Origin: Macropodus opercularis
Taxonomy: Eukaryota > Chordata > Actinopteri > Anabantiformes > Osphronemidae
DNA: 64,000 bases
NCBI GenBank assembly: GCA_030770545.1
Contig: CM061090.1
Span: forward strand, 18,076,501-18,140,500
Direction of reading: 5' to 3'
Positions 21,501 through 33,634 of this stretch are shown one piece after another. The position numbers and the translations under genes were made by a program. The notes below the pieces were generated by a model, which saw only the letters and a list, made by a program, of their open reading frames with translations, had not been told where the DNA came from and searched no databases. The stretch's first letter is position 1. Every line of letters begins with the position of its first letter.

Positions 21501-24500
21501 GTGGGTTAAGAGGTAACGGGTCTGGCTTAGGGACAGGGGGTTTGGGTGCCTCTACAGCTGGGCCAAAGGTGAACAGCGAGGAATTGAGTTGATAAGGTTG
21601 ATGCTTCATGACATCTATAACATTGAGGGGTTTGGGGGCAGGGGTTTGTTTCTCTTTGCCTTTTTTGTTGGCTTTGGATGAAGGGCTGCCCGGAGGGGGC
21701 TGCTTTGTTGCTGCTGGGGGGTAAAAAGGGGACTGAATAGGATTATAAGCACGTGTAGGTGGAGCACGTACATTGGGAGTATATCTCCACTCGCTTGGTA
21801 AAGAAGCAGTTGGTGAGGTTGACCGGCTTGCCTTGTTTGCCTGCACAGTCTCCGAGTCCACAATATATTTCTCCATACGAGACTGCCTCTTGGCGAACAT
21901 ATCGGCTCCTTTTCCTCTGACTGCTGGCATCTCAAAAGCTGAACCTGGGGATTGTGGGTTTAAGACAGTGGCCATCGGGTTAACAGGTAACGATACTCTT
22001 TGACCAAGAGTAAAGGAGAGCATCCGCTGTGGTGGTGGTGGAGGGGTCTGGTTCTGCGATGTATTTTGTGGTGGTTGCCAAGGTTTTGGAGAAGGACGCG
22101 TGTTAACCATTGATGTGGGAACACTCCCAGGTGTTTGTTGTGACTGTGGGGACCATGTGTTCACAGGTGTCTGAGGCTGTGTTTGAGCTGTTGGCCATAC
22201 ACTCATTGGTGGCTGCGGGGGAGTTTTTGACGGTGGCCACTTTGGTTGTGAAATAGGCTGGGGTGAAACTGGATGAGCCCAAGATGGCTGTGCTTGTGTC
22301 TGATTTTGCTCTTGGGTCCATGATGATTGGAACTGGGCCTGAGGAGGTACTGGTGCCCAAGGATTCAAAGTAGCTTGAGGTTGCACTTGAGGTTGTGCTT
22401 GGGCAGAGAGTTGGAGCTGAGCTGGTGATGAAGGCCATGCATTAACTGAAGGCTGCTGTTGCTGTTGAGGCTGAGCTGAGGCCCAGGGTTGTTGAGGTTG
22501 ACTTGGTGCCTGAACCTGTTGCCACGCTTGTTGTGAAGCCTGATGCTGTGGTTGCTGAACCCATGGTGGCTGCTGCTGGGTTTCGGGTTGAACTGGACGA
22601 ACCCAGGGAGGTTGTGCTTGGGATTGTTGCACCCATGGAGGCTGATGCTGAGTGTCTGCTTCAGATGGTCGGGGCCAAGAGGCCTGCGGAAGCTGCTGCA
22701 CTGGTTCTTGAGGTTGACCCCAAGATGGCTGCAGGTGTGGCTGCTCGTGAGATTGTGCCCAGGATGACTGAACCGGTGCCTGAGACTGTGGTTGCTCACG
22801 AGGTTGGGTCCAGGATGGCTGAGCATGTGTCTGGGGTTGTGCTTGTTCCTGAGGCTGACCCCAGGATGGCTGACTTTGAGGGTTCCATGTATTTATAGAG
22901 GGCTGAGGCTGTGCTTGTGTCTGAGATGGCTGACGTGTTACCCACGGTGGCTGTGGTGGGGACTGACTTGGAACAGGTTCCTGAGGCTGCACTTGAGCTT
23001 GATGCCAGGAATTAGTAGGTGGCTGTTGCTGCACTTGTGTCTGTGCTGTAGACCAGGTACTGACAGGAGCAGGCTCAGGCTGAAGGGTAGAATTCATGTC
23101 AACATTATCCTCATGAGCGGTCAGTTGCTGTTGAGGCTCTGGCAAAGTCCATGTGTGCTGTCCTTCTGTAGCAGTGCTGGCAGGAGCCTCCTGGGTAGTA
23201 AGAGGGGCAGAGGGCTCAGGGGCAGGTGCAGGAGTTGGCTCTAGCTCTGGAGCAGGGGTACTCTCTATGGTGGGGGCTACAGCAGGTGTGGATACACTAT
23301 TTTCAGCGCACTGTGGCATGTCCTGGTTTGTCATTTCTATCTGTGGGGACCAAGGAGGAGCATTGGGATTGATCACAGGCTTTGGAGCTACTGGTGGAGG
23401 AGTTTTGTGTTTAACTCGTTGTGACTGGAGGAAATTACAAGCCTCAGCCCCGAGGCTGAGGTAATCTTCCTCAGGTCCAGACTCAAACCCCAACTTCTTA
23501 TCACTCCTGTTAAGGAGGGTGAGCAATTCTGGGTTAGGCGATACCTTTGGTGCCTCCTTAAATGTGAACATAGGCTTGCCAGTAATTTTTTTCCTTGTAT
23601 CCATCAGAATGCCAGTCCTAATAGCAGGGGTAGAGATGCGTTCGTCACGGGACGCTATCTGCTCTCCTTGGCCCACAGAATCTTGATTGGTCCCGCTCAT
23701 TGCAGAAGAATAAGGGGTAGCCGCCATGTTTTCCAATGAGAAGGGCTTTGCAGTACGATTGCTGAGAGAACTCTGCATTTCACTGGTCTGATGCTGGACC
23801 GTGCCATTAACATTGGCAGTATAGTGCTGCATTTGCTGTTGCTCATGATGATATTCCTGCTGTTGTTGCTGCTGCTGCTCATACATTTGCTGCTGCAGAT
23901 AATTCTGTTGCTCATACTGCTCTTGCTGATACTGTTGTTGATATTGCTGCTGTTGTTGGTAGTGCTGTTGCTCATAGTACTGTTGCTCTTGATATTGCTT
24001 GTACTGCTGCTGGTGCTGGCTTTGCTGGTGTATGTTTACATCCATGTACGCATGGCTCTCTGTTGTGGACTGCATGTAAGAGTGCTCCATTGTCTTCTTC
24101 TCAGCCTCCTGCACTCCTTCCACAGGAATCCCCTGGCGCCTAAGTTCGTCATGTTCAGCAGAAATCTCATCCATTCTCTGACGTCGTTGGGCAAACATGA
24201 GGGCACCCTTGCCCTTTGTTTCGGGCAAGCATTCCATATCTGCTTGATTGTTCAGGTTCCTTTCAATCTCAAGGAGACCCTTGTCCCAGTTGATAGTTAG
24301 CACACGTTTACCACTGTGGGCATTAGAGAGGAAATGCTTGTCTATTTCACAACTGTTTGAACCGACAAGGGTAAATTCAACTGTGTGGTTTGACCGTTCG
24401 CCGTCTCTTGCTTCCTCGTCGTCTTCGTCACTGTACTCTGGTTCGTCGTCTCCTGTGCCGTAGCTCACAAGTGTGTATTTCTTGGCCCTCTGCCGATGTT

Positions 24501-27500
24501 TCTTGAACATCAACACCCCCTTGTTGTTGGGGTTTGGCGGCGCAGCCGTAAGAAGGAGAGCAATATGTTTACATTTGGACTTGGCTTCCTTCACCTGTTT
24601 CTCTGACAGACTCTCGCTACGCCTGAGCCCTGTTTAGAGAAGCAAAAAGAGAGATTTCAGCACTTAGAGCAATGGGTCCAAAAGAGACACATTAAAGAAA
24701 ACAAAACTGGTTTTCCTGTGTCTCCATGAGTAATTGTTTCATTTTCAGCTGTTTGCTCACTGACAATTTCAAGGCAATACTTGACCAGCATATCTGCATG
24801 TTTTAGAGCGGTGTCCAGTTTAAACATCTAGTCTGTGGTATTGAGATGCATGGTGTCATACTGAAAGGCGTTTCTAATGTTTTGTCCACTCGGGTTATGT
24901 GTGTGGGGCGAGGCTCAACAGCAGAACCAAATCTTTGTGTAAAGGGGAACAATTCTACAGAATCCTGAACTATGGCTTCCTAAATTGTAAAGCGGATAAG
25001 TCAGCGCCTCTTTCAAATGAGTACACAAACAAAGGAAAAGGGAGATTTTCTTGATTTGGGAATGTGTTACTTCAAATCTGCTCATTCAGTTAAACGTAAC
25101 ACACCAACCCGTAAAGCACTTAGGAAAATCACTGACCCATGTCTAACACTCATTTGTTCAGAGACGACACAGTACATTAAATCGCTTCTTATCTCACATG
25201 AATTAGCCAGGAACAGAAATGGACAAAGATTAAATGCAGCTGGCATTAAACTGACCCGAGCATCTTAACAAGCCCCTTAAGCCACAAAGTGTCCACTCAA
25301 AATTAACGCCTATCCCCTGTGGGAACCAATAACCACTGAACCAGTTTGATCATCTCCTCGCTATCAAGCGGTGCACAACTAATAAAACAAAACGTACTTT
25401 TAAATATTCCTGCAAGACAAACCTGATGGTGGAGGAGGTAGCGACAGTGTGCAACAGAGGCACTTTTTTAGCTCAGTCAAAGTGGCCAGTTTGAACGGAT
25501 CAGGTAACAGGCCAGGGGAGCACATGCTGGTGTCTGTCAAAGGGCCACTTCTGCAGGCATCATCAGCACGCCGGTGTTATATTTATGCCCTCTACACAGC
25601 TCTGAGGAACGCCCGAGCCCCCATATTCAACAAAAGTGAAGAGTGTATAGTTTTATCGTTTTTGGCAGCTTGCGCACCCTCAGCCCAGTTTCTGTTTTCC
25701 TCTTGATTCTTTATATTCAGCTTTTAGTCAGCTGTCACCATCCAGCGTGCACAGATCCACTTAACTTAACTTGTTCTTTTCGTGCTCAGACACAGACGAG
25801 AAATGTGGTTTAGTTTCGCGTGAGCGTATTTTTGCTTAAAGACCTTAGTGACCCAAAAGGAGAAGCAAAGCACAGCACAGCAGAAACAGCCATGCTCCGT
25901 AGTATCACAGGAAATGTAAAGTTACTTACTGGCGTGCCTGGCCCGATGCCTGTTGGGTTTGTCTTGATCCCCCTCAGAATCAGAGTCTTGCTCCTCAGCT
26001 GCCTCTTCAGAGGGAACTCCAAACGAGACGGTGAAAGACGCAGGAACTCCTGTGCAGTGCCCTCCTCCTTCTCCTCCTTTGTCACTTCCACTTACCCTGG
26101 GGCCACCCACACTCAGGATGCCCCTCCCTGATTCTGATGCTGCTGGCTGCTGCAAAATGACATCGACCTGCCCCAGCATCGACGGAGAGCTGAGCACCAC
26201 CCCGTGCTGGCTGAGTGGCTTTCTGACAGAGAAAGGCGATGCTGTGGAGGTATGGATCGTCTCAATGGCTTCTCTGTTTGAAAGCTCTCCCTCGATCCCC
26301 AGTGCGCTCCCAAGGGAGGTGCAGCCTGCATCATCCAGGGTTTGCGCAGACAAGGACACCTGCAGCTCAACCATGTCCCCAGGGAAGAAGCACCGTCGAA
26401 CTTCTTCATCTGTTCCCTTAAAATCAGGCTCCCGGTTTCTCCGATCATCACAGCAGCCCTCCCCCCGGGACTCTGGTATGAGGAGCTCCCTTGGGCTTTG
26501 GCTCCTGTCCTTTGGGGAGAAGATGTGAAGGGTGGTGCTCTCTAGAGAAGTCTCATCACAGAGAGTCTCTTCTGATTCATAGTCATCAGAGGGAGTGGAG
26601 CAGTATCTGTCAGAAAAAAAAACAACGACTCAACTTTTGGTAGTTGTAGTTATCTTAGATATTGATGTCATATGCTCACAGATATTTGTTTTGATCATTA
26701 CATTGCCTTTGCCATTTAAAAAAAACCAATACATCATCAGAGAGGATGGAAGACATTAGGCTTCCACTGCCGAAGCTGTCAAAGTAATAGATTTATTTTC
26801 CGCCCAGGAAGTTAAATGGAAGGGTCAGGTCCCTGAAGTGGAAAATAATCACTCCGTAACACTGCTCAGCCCGATTTACACTTCCAAGGTCAGCAGTGAA
26901 CTGAGTAACAGCATGTCATTATCTGCAACTGCAATCATTCATTTGTAGCCAATTAGACCTGCGTGGCTGAAGAATGACATATCTCAGGAACACATTTTGA
27001 TCGCTACAAGCTGAGGTCATCTGGTCTCCAAATCTACAAAGACAGAATTCGCAGCCATGGAGACGATCACAATACAAAGCCTGGACTGTGCTCACGTTGC
27101 TGCTATAGTTTCCCAAATCCCCAAAATAACCTCGTTTGAGAACTGGGTTTCATTTAAATCAATCACATATACAGATGAGAGGGGCTGGTATCTGGGAGAG
27201 GCAGCTACAGTTGTGCATATAGTAAATTCCACTGTCAGTGGCCCAGTGAACTCTGCAGGTCATAAAGTCAACATGCTATCTAAATGCTAATACACTGGTG
27301 CTATAACCATTTAGCATTTCACCCAGCCCTGCACGGCTCAGCTGCCATTACAGCGCTACCCAACGTGCAGGCGTTGTGTTTTGTTTGGCTACCGCTGCGC
27401 TGTTGTTAGGTTTTAACGGGTCTTTATGCTGAGCTACCTTTTGAGAAGCAGCTGCAGGCAGCCAATCGATGTGTCGACTAGAGCCAGGGCTCGTGAAAGG

Positions 27501-30500
27501 GTGAGATCGGCGCACGGCTCCCCGTTGAGTGACACCACCTCATCGCCCTCGCGCACCCCGGCCAGGAAGGCTCGGCCCCCTTCTTCCACCTGTGGGTAGG
27601 AGGATGCTTTTAGGTTCAACAGGTTTGTGGAATGGATTATTAATTAAGGCATGTAAAAGAAGAACACGCAGGATGAGCAGCTTCTAAAATGCGAAACCTT
27701 GTGTTCCTTTTATGCAACTATAATATATAATAATAAATAGCTGATAACTGATGGATTCATCCTCTCTCACGTTGCCCCAGGCCTTTAAAATGCTTTACTA
27801 ATTGAAATACTCTATAAAGTGTGTACAAAAGGCCAGATGCATTAATAGAAGGTTTATGATATTTAAGAATGAATGCATGTTAACTTTTGATGAGGAGTTT
27901 AGCTCATATTCCCTACACAGCGCTTGCTTCGAGTTGAATTATTTCATCGCACAAAATCAAAACAGCCTCCCTGGTTTCCTGCGATGAGTTCCTGGCAGGC
28001 ACCAGCCACATAACTGGTGGGGAAACCTCACAGCTCAGGCATTTTAAAACTCAACAACCACACTCTCTGCTTATTTGACCAACAGCCTAAATTATACCTT
28101 GTTCAATGTTCTATTCAACTGAATGGCTACTGTGCAGCGTACGAAAACGCAGATGTTAATGTGCCAAGCCACATCAGCCAAATGTATAAGGTCTTGTGTT
28201 ACACATTGAACGCCTCTTACAGCAACAACCTCCATCCCACTGTGGACACTTGCAGTAAAGACTCCTGCCACTAGATGGTAATGTACGCACACACATCTGG
28301 GTGAAGGGAGACGCACAGGCGTTGCAGTCGACTTAGCCGTTTCCCTCTAAGAAACAACATCATAATCAAGCTGCATCCAAGAAAAGCAAGCACTTCACCA
28401 CAGATCTAAACAGACTGACAAACACATAACCATGGCAATACAAGCAGATGATATGATATATACAACATATTTCAGGAGTTGCGTTAGAGCCAGTCACATT
28501 CAAATTAACCCCCCTTTTGTCTAATTCTGACGCTGTGTGAGGCCCTATAACAGGCCCTATAAGGAAATCCTGTCTACGGGGACTCGCACCTCACGGCAGG
28601 GAGGATGGTTTGCCCTGAACGCCACAGCAACCGCTCATGCTCCAAAAAAGGAGGGGAAACATTTGTCGTTGTCTCTCCTCGCAACACAAAGGTACACAAA
28701 CACTTTCAAAGGAAGACAGATAAGGCCTAGTGTCTTGGTCCTGTCGGTCTTAAACTAGGGCTATTCACCTATCCAAATGTTTTATGAGCCGTATTTCCAA
28801 CACGTGTGGCTCCAATTAGACAACGTGTGTGTTATCCTGGGTTGCCCATTTTCAAATCATCTATTTAATGGACTCGAGCACGACAGAAAATCAACGCAGA
28901 ACTCCTGAATGTGTCCGCGGAGCTCCCGGCGGTTCCTGCCCTTCGCAGCTTTAAGCAATTATGCCGGTACATCTTAAGCAAATATTTTCCAGCTGCATTA
29001 CAGGTAGCGCCCACTCCCTGCAGATTTAACGTCTCCACTCATCAAACCATTTTCCTCCACAGGGGGCCAGGTATGACAGTAAAGCTACGAAAGGTCTTAA
29101 TGACTTATGTTCTGTCCAGTAGCAGAATTAAAGTACGAAAACAGAATTTGACTGATAGATTTAAAGGTTTGCATTATTTTTATGAGCTAAATAAACCAAT
29201 TAAATACCAAGTGGTTTATCTTGAAAAATACAACATATACATGCATCCCGAAAATACTATACATAGTTTGTAGACATTGAATATCTTTGAAACAGGTAAA
29301 AAAATTATCTATCCCGCTGGAACACAAGTTTACAGTGTGTTGGCAAATACAAGAACCAGAAAGACACTATCTTCAGAGTTCTTCTATCTTCATTTATACA
29401 GGGCCAAATGCCAACAAAACCTCTGAAAATTTGATCTGCTGGAGGTTTCTATATTTAAAGGCAGTCGTTCTTGTCCAGTGAGATGAGAGGAGATTAATTC
29501 TATACCTCACTAGTACTAATAGCCTTATCAGAATATTAAGCTGGTGAAACACTGGCCTTAATCGTTTCGGATGATGCAAAATAGAAAGGAATGTAAATAT
29601 TTTGCTGAAAAAGACAAAGCCAAGACTTCAGTAATGGAAGAAGCAATGGAGCACGTTGTTTACTCCAGGAAATCTGCACTGAATGACTGAGGCAATGGTA
29701 TTTTGCTGATTGCCTTGGCAGCTTAATGAGGAACCTATGGTGCACTATTAGGGCTAAGAGCTCTCTTTGCTCTGTGAAGGTCACAGTAACTCAGCCGCAG
29801 AGGACTCTCAGTTCAGGCTGTGAGTATAACAAACTTAAACATGCAGAGTCCAGATAGTTGGAGACACACGGTCACGTTGTCAGTCTTAACTAACTGACGC
29901 ATGTTGATGAGAGACGTAGCTTAATGATCAGAAGGCCAAATGTTCAGGCCGCTCCGAAGCATCGACGTAAGATCAATACAGTTTGTTGTTCCGTGTGTTT
30001 TTCGAAGCTATGTTGAAACTGACTGCTGCCTTATGCAGTTGTTGTAGCTTTAAAACTAAATGACCTCATCAACTTTGTACTGAGGCCAGGACTCCAAATA
30101 AAAAGACAAATACAAGCCTGCCTTATATGGACAGAACCTTTTAGGAGTGGATTCCCCGTGCCCCGATGCTGCGCTGCCTGTCAGTCCACTGAACAATCAC
30201 ATTCTCCCGGGAAACTCAACAGAAGCTTTAAAAACACTTTTTTATCAGACACTGGAGAATGTGCCGCTTAAGCGTTTGGCACGATCATAGTGTTTTTACT
30301 TTATTGATTTTTACCTAACAGACTTGGCTCTCTGTCCACGGCTATGCCTTCCAGATGAGGTTGAGCAAAAGCCCCAGATGTGCCAAGCTGAGCTATAAGC
30401 GTCAGACTTAGCAGGCAAACGCTTAGATGAAGTGACTCTTACGTAACACACAAGGCTAACATACTGTAAACACAACATTAATGGCTAAAATGAATGGGGA

Positions 30501-32002
30501 CACCTTCAATAAAACAGCTAAATAATTACTGTATGAATATGATTTTTTTGAAGTCTTAAAGTTATTTCATGCCAACATGTGTAAAAAAAACTTTTTACAT
30601 TAATCCACACACCTCAGTAAAGCTCAGTAATGAAGTTCAACAAGTGCTTTTTTCACTTGTTTGAAACGAGTTAAAACATCTGTCGTTGAGATGATTCATC
30701 GATGCTTTCAGAGCCCTTTCTGCTGCAGCTTTGATGTTGCAGGAATGCAGCGTAAGAAAACATTTACATCTTGGAGAACAAGCTGAAGACCGTGACCGTG
30801 CATCACTACACCATATATAGAGAGCCCGTGTTTTCTGCATCACACCGTCAGAGAGAGAGAGAGAGAGAGGAGACTCACTCGGCTTTAGCATTCACGACGA
30901 AGTGTAAACATATGAAGTGACTGTGAAATGCAAAATACTAACAGAATGAGAACATGCAAACAACTAGATGGATGCTCCGAACTAACAGATCTGCAATACG
31001 TAGTAGCATTGTATGTTCAGTGGGTATAAATGTATACTTATGTCCAGAATGAATTCTGTGCATGCACTTTTACCCTGTGTGGAGTGTTTCATTACGTCAC
31101 CATAACCAAAACGTTTCCTCGTTACTATTATAATTTGAACGTTTTGCAGATGAAGGTCAGACATTATTGCTTGTGACAATAAAACAACACACCGATGCTG
31201 CGTTTTGTGTGTTTCTTGTACGTAAGTGCATCACCAGAGTGTGGATTCCATTCTTCTACTGTTACCTGTAAGGTTTATTGCCAAGCTATCAGTGTTTATA
31301 ACCTCGTATTTGCTTAGCCTCCCTTCAAGTCATTTATCTCAAGTCTTGTCTGGATGGTCATGTGTTAGTTTGAGCTGAACCTGAATGCTTTATATTTGTT
31401 TGCATCTGTATACACTCTTCAGGTTACTCGACTGAACAACGCTTTGTTTCTTGCTGCACTTTTTTTTTGTGAGTGATAACAGATCACGCTGCCTGCAGCT
31501 TCGCACTCTCTCTGGGCCTTGACCATATAAGGGTCCAGAGGAATCTTGCACCAAAACACAGCCAACGCGCACAAAAATGCAGTGACACACGCATGCACAC
31601 ACACCCACACACGCACATGAATTATTTCTCTTCCACATGAGTTTCTTCAAATCAAATACTTATGCAACTTGTGATTCAGCAAAAACTTTGAAGAGTGATG
31701 CCATACTCAAACAAGTATGGCAAGTAAGTAAACAGATCCCACAGAACTGAATCTCCACAGAAACTAACTTCATCATATCCATATATATCTCAATCTTACA
31801 AACAAAACGCACCAACATACAGGGATTAACCGTATTTAAGTATTACGAACAACGCACGCAACACAAATACACAGGTAAACAGACAGATGGATACCTGGGA
31901 AATTAGGAGAGGTCTGTAGGCGTCCCCGTCTCCCTCTCTCAGGGTGAATCCCCAGGGTGCGCCACCACGCAGCGTTACGCAGATGTAATCCCCGGTGCCC
32001 AT
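18029..32002 (-). CDS. synpo2: Synaptopodin-2 (myopodin), PDZ-domain actin-bundling Z-disc protein
   Basis: Synaptopodin-2 bundles actin at the Z-disc, binds alpha-actinin and filamin, and shuttles to the nucleus. Minus-strand coding exons are 32002-31895, 27589-27438, 26606-25930 and 24629-20992 (TAG at 20994-20992): 4,575 nt, 1,524 aa. An alternative distal exon at 18559-18029 gives 1,691 aa. Residues 5-87 are a PDZ domain with carboxylate loop PWGF (16-19), followed by GVREGDEVVSLNGEPCADL. The exon 3/4 junction restores HRARHARLRRSESLSEKQV, nearly identical to human. Also seen are three KGxxMFxxRxxRx motifs (about 347, 452 and 1219), SGPEEDYLSLGAEACNF and DVMKHQPYQLNSSLFTF. The short form ends VWKPTAVEK (human VWKPSVVEE). 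The protein is much longer than the human one because of Gln-rich (about 509-581) and Trp/Gln/Pro (about 806-1136) blocks. The gene is head-to-head with sec24d, as in human. Confidence 0.97.
18560..20991 (-). other. Synpo2 alternative intron / short-isoform 3' UTR region
   Basis: Between the short-form stop codon and the distal exon there are 2.4 kb with no other supported coding exon. When the CAG|GTGTGG donor is not used, the proximal part becomes 3' UTR of the short transcript. Apart from the inverted repeat near 19490 and AT-rich low-complexity stretches around 20470-20820, I see nothing distinctive, and no unambiguous AATAAA for the short form. Confidence 0.55.
19462..19512. repeat. Overlapping perfect inverted repeats (two exclusive hairpins)
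   Basis: Arms 19472-19489 and 19495-19512 are an 18-bp perfect inverted repeat around a 5-nt loop (AAGGA). Arms 19462-19473 and 19481-19492 are a second perfect repeat, 12 bp with a 7-nt loop. Both use the segment 19481-19489 (GCTTTTTAC), so only one hairpin can form at a time. The repeat lies in the synpo2 intron between the big exon and the distal C-terminal exon. Such exact, nested symmetry may record a template-switch replication event; no mature RNA family is recognised. Confidence 0.85.
22150..24045 (-). repeat. synpo2: Coding low-complexity blocks of synpo2 (Gln-rich and Trp/Gln/Pro repeats)
   Basis: Inside the large exon, 23825-24045 encodes about 70 residues that are mostly Gln with interspersed Tyr and Glu, written with both CAG and CAA codons. 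From about 23150 down to 22150 the protein is built of irregular 13-17-residue units, each with one Trp, such as QPSWGQPQE, QPSWTQPRE, QSSWAQSHE, QASWPRPSE and QPPWVQQ. I recall no comparable block in human SYNPO2. The frame stays open throughout, so these are coding repeats rather than decay. Confidence 0.85.
24630..31894 (-). other. Synpo2 introns 1-3
   Basis: Intron 1 (27590-31894), intron 2 (26607-27437) and intron 3 (24630-25929) are all GT-AG. I found no extra exon or promoter signature in them, although mammalian SYNPO2 genes can use internal start sites. Short simple repeats occur, such as GA units near 30850-30868 and CA/GT units near 31590-31615. The short frames in this interval have no family resemblance. 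Confidence 0.5.
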
Positions 32003-33530
32003 GCTGCGAACAGCTACTCAGCCAACTCTCCACTGCGCGAGCATCGAGCTGACAGCCCGGCCAGCAGCGCTTTACAAAACCTACCTCCACCGCACTAGAA
32101 TATAACCCCCATCATCCAAATTCTCCCCGGGTCCAGCCCGTTTTTTCCCAACGTCACGGCGCACGGACCCGCCTGCAGGCGTTGCGTGCAACTGGTGGAT
32201 TGTGAAGGCGGACTCTTGGAGCTGCACTTCGCACTAAGACGGTGGAACCCAAAGCATCCTAATCAATTACAAGAACAACTCATGAGCTCAAGTATGGTAA
32301 CGCACTGGTAAATACGTAGAAAGTTGATGCTACCAGACACTTGGATGGATAAGCATGGGTTTAGAACAACCCTGACGATAATATATGCAAGTTTATTATT
32401 ATTTATTAAGCGTTCTGTTGGGAGCATAAGGAGCTATGAGGTATAAGATGGAGCTTTATTATGAAGAGCTTTGTAAGTGAGGAGAAGATGCAGGGAATCT
32501 AATGTAGGAGAAATGTAACCTCTCTACCTAAGTCCAGTCAGAACTCTGGCTGCATTTTGAATTAACTGGAGGCTTTTTAAAGTGTTATTGGGACAAACTA
32601 CGAGTAGGGAGTTACAGTAGTCCAGCCTAGAGGTAACAAATGCATGGATTAATTTTTCAGCATGCAACAGTTTCTAAAATTGTACGCAGTGAAGCTGCAG
32701 CAAGAAATGGTCAGATAACAGAGGGGTTTGAGTGAGAACTATTCAATTGTCAGTCTCAACCCCATAAGTCAGGACAAGATCAAGAGTATGATTAAGACAG
32801 TAATTAAGTAAGTAAAACAGTAGAACTAATCATTAAGTACAGATAAAATATATTTGGACATACCAGTCTGTCATCTCACTCATTATCTACTACACACTGT
32901 AATACTTGATCTACAGTTATTGGGGAAATACTCATGTACATATTATTAAATATCTGATTGTTAGGGGTAAAGTGAGGATGACTGATTATTGCTTGCATTG
33001 GTTATTTTAAATTTTAAAGTGTTTCCACAATTAGAGCCTAATAATCATGTCTAAAATTACATCAAATACTAATACTATGCATATTTCAGCGGAACTTTAG
33101 ATACAGATTATTAAAACGACAAATCAATCAATTAAGGGATCATAAGGCGAAACTGCCATCACCTATACATGATGGGAATATGAAAGCCAGGTTCACTATC
33201 AGTGCTGACGTGTACGGAGAACGTGTAATCACGCATGCGTTCAGCGACGGACACGACTCACCAACAAGTCAAGGCAACCGCAAACACGTCGACAAAATCT
33301 AGACGTCCCGCTGTTCAGTCGCCAGTGTAAAAGCATAGCATGACGATTATGAATGAATACGTAGACGTTGGAAACGTAGTAAACATGTTGAGACGCGTTG
33401 TAAAAATCTATTGTGACAAACTGCTGTTGCGTTTGTGTCACGCACGTCGCGCTCACCACGCATTTTTAATCACAGATAGTTTTATTTTGAAACACATAAC
33501 AGGAAGTGCTCTCGTGCGTAGAGACGGTCG
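32003..33530. promoter_or_regulatory. Head-to-head interval containing the synpo2 and sec24d promoters
   Basis: Synpo2 (minus) starts translation at 32002, and sec24d (plus) has its first donor at 33634. About 1.5 kb thus separates the 5' ends, including repeat-derived DNA at 32390-32700. CpG density rises at 32020-32190 and again at 33190-33640, which suggests two separate promoters rather than one shared core. No TATA box is convincing for either. Confidence 0.55.
32390..32700. repeat. Interspersed repeat fragment sharing sequence with the sec24d-intron LINE
   Basis: The stretch beginning GCGTTCTGTTGGGAGCATAA near 32409 matches 37615-37700 almost base for base: AAGGAGC, ATGAGG, TAAGATGGAGCTTTATTATG, AAGAGCTTTGTAAGTGAG. 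It then diverges into text (TTACAGTAGTCCAGCCTAGA near 32610) that I recall as typical of dispersed teleost repeats. It is probably a deleted LINE/SINE mosaic. It lies in the head-to-head interval between synpo2 and sec24d. Confidence 0.7.
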
Positions 33531-33634
33531 CTTTCGTCGCGTAAGCAGCGCCGCGGCCGGTGCCTGGGTGAGTTTGACGTGGCACTCCGCTTGTACTGGG
33601 AGCAGCAGAGGAGAGGACTCTGCCCCGCACTCAG
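33530..33634 (+). other. sec24d: Sec24d 5' UTR exon 1 (start estimated)
   Basis: GCACTCAG|GTAAAT at 33634 is a good donor at the end of a CpG-rich stretch. The partner acceptor CCTCGCAG lies at 34669, 55 nt before the sec24d ATG. In the frame of the protein there is no upstream ATG, and an in-frame TAG occurs at 33519-33521. That supports 34725 as the true start codon. The transcription start is not defined by the sequence. Confidence 0.6.

Noticed and set aside
23791..24300. Plus-strand frame with long leucine runs, and similar plus-strand frames across 22500-23460
   Set aside because: They are antisense shadows of the Gln-rich and Pro/Trp-rich coding repeats of synpo2, not genes.
24592..24594. 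Apparent start of the large synpo2 open frame
   Set aside because: The codon is GTG (Val) inside LSEKQVKEAK; the exon continues upstream to the acceptor at 24630 and splices to exon 3.
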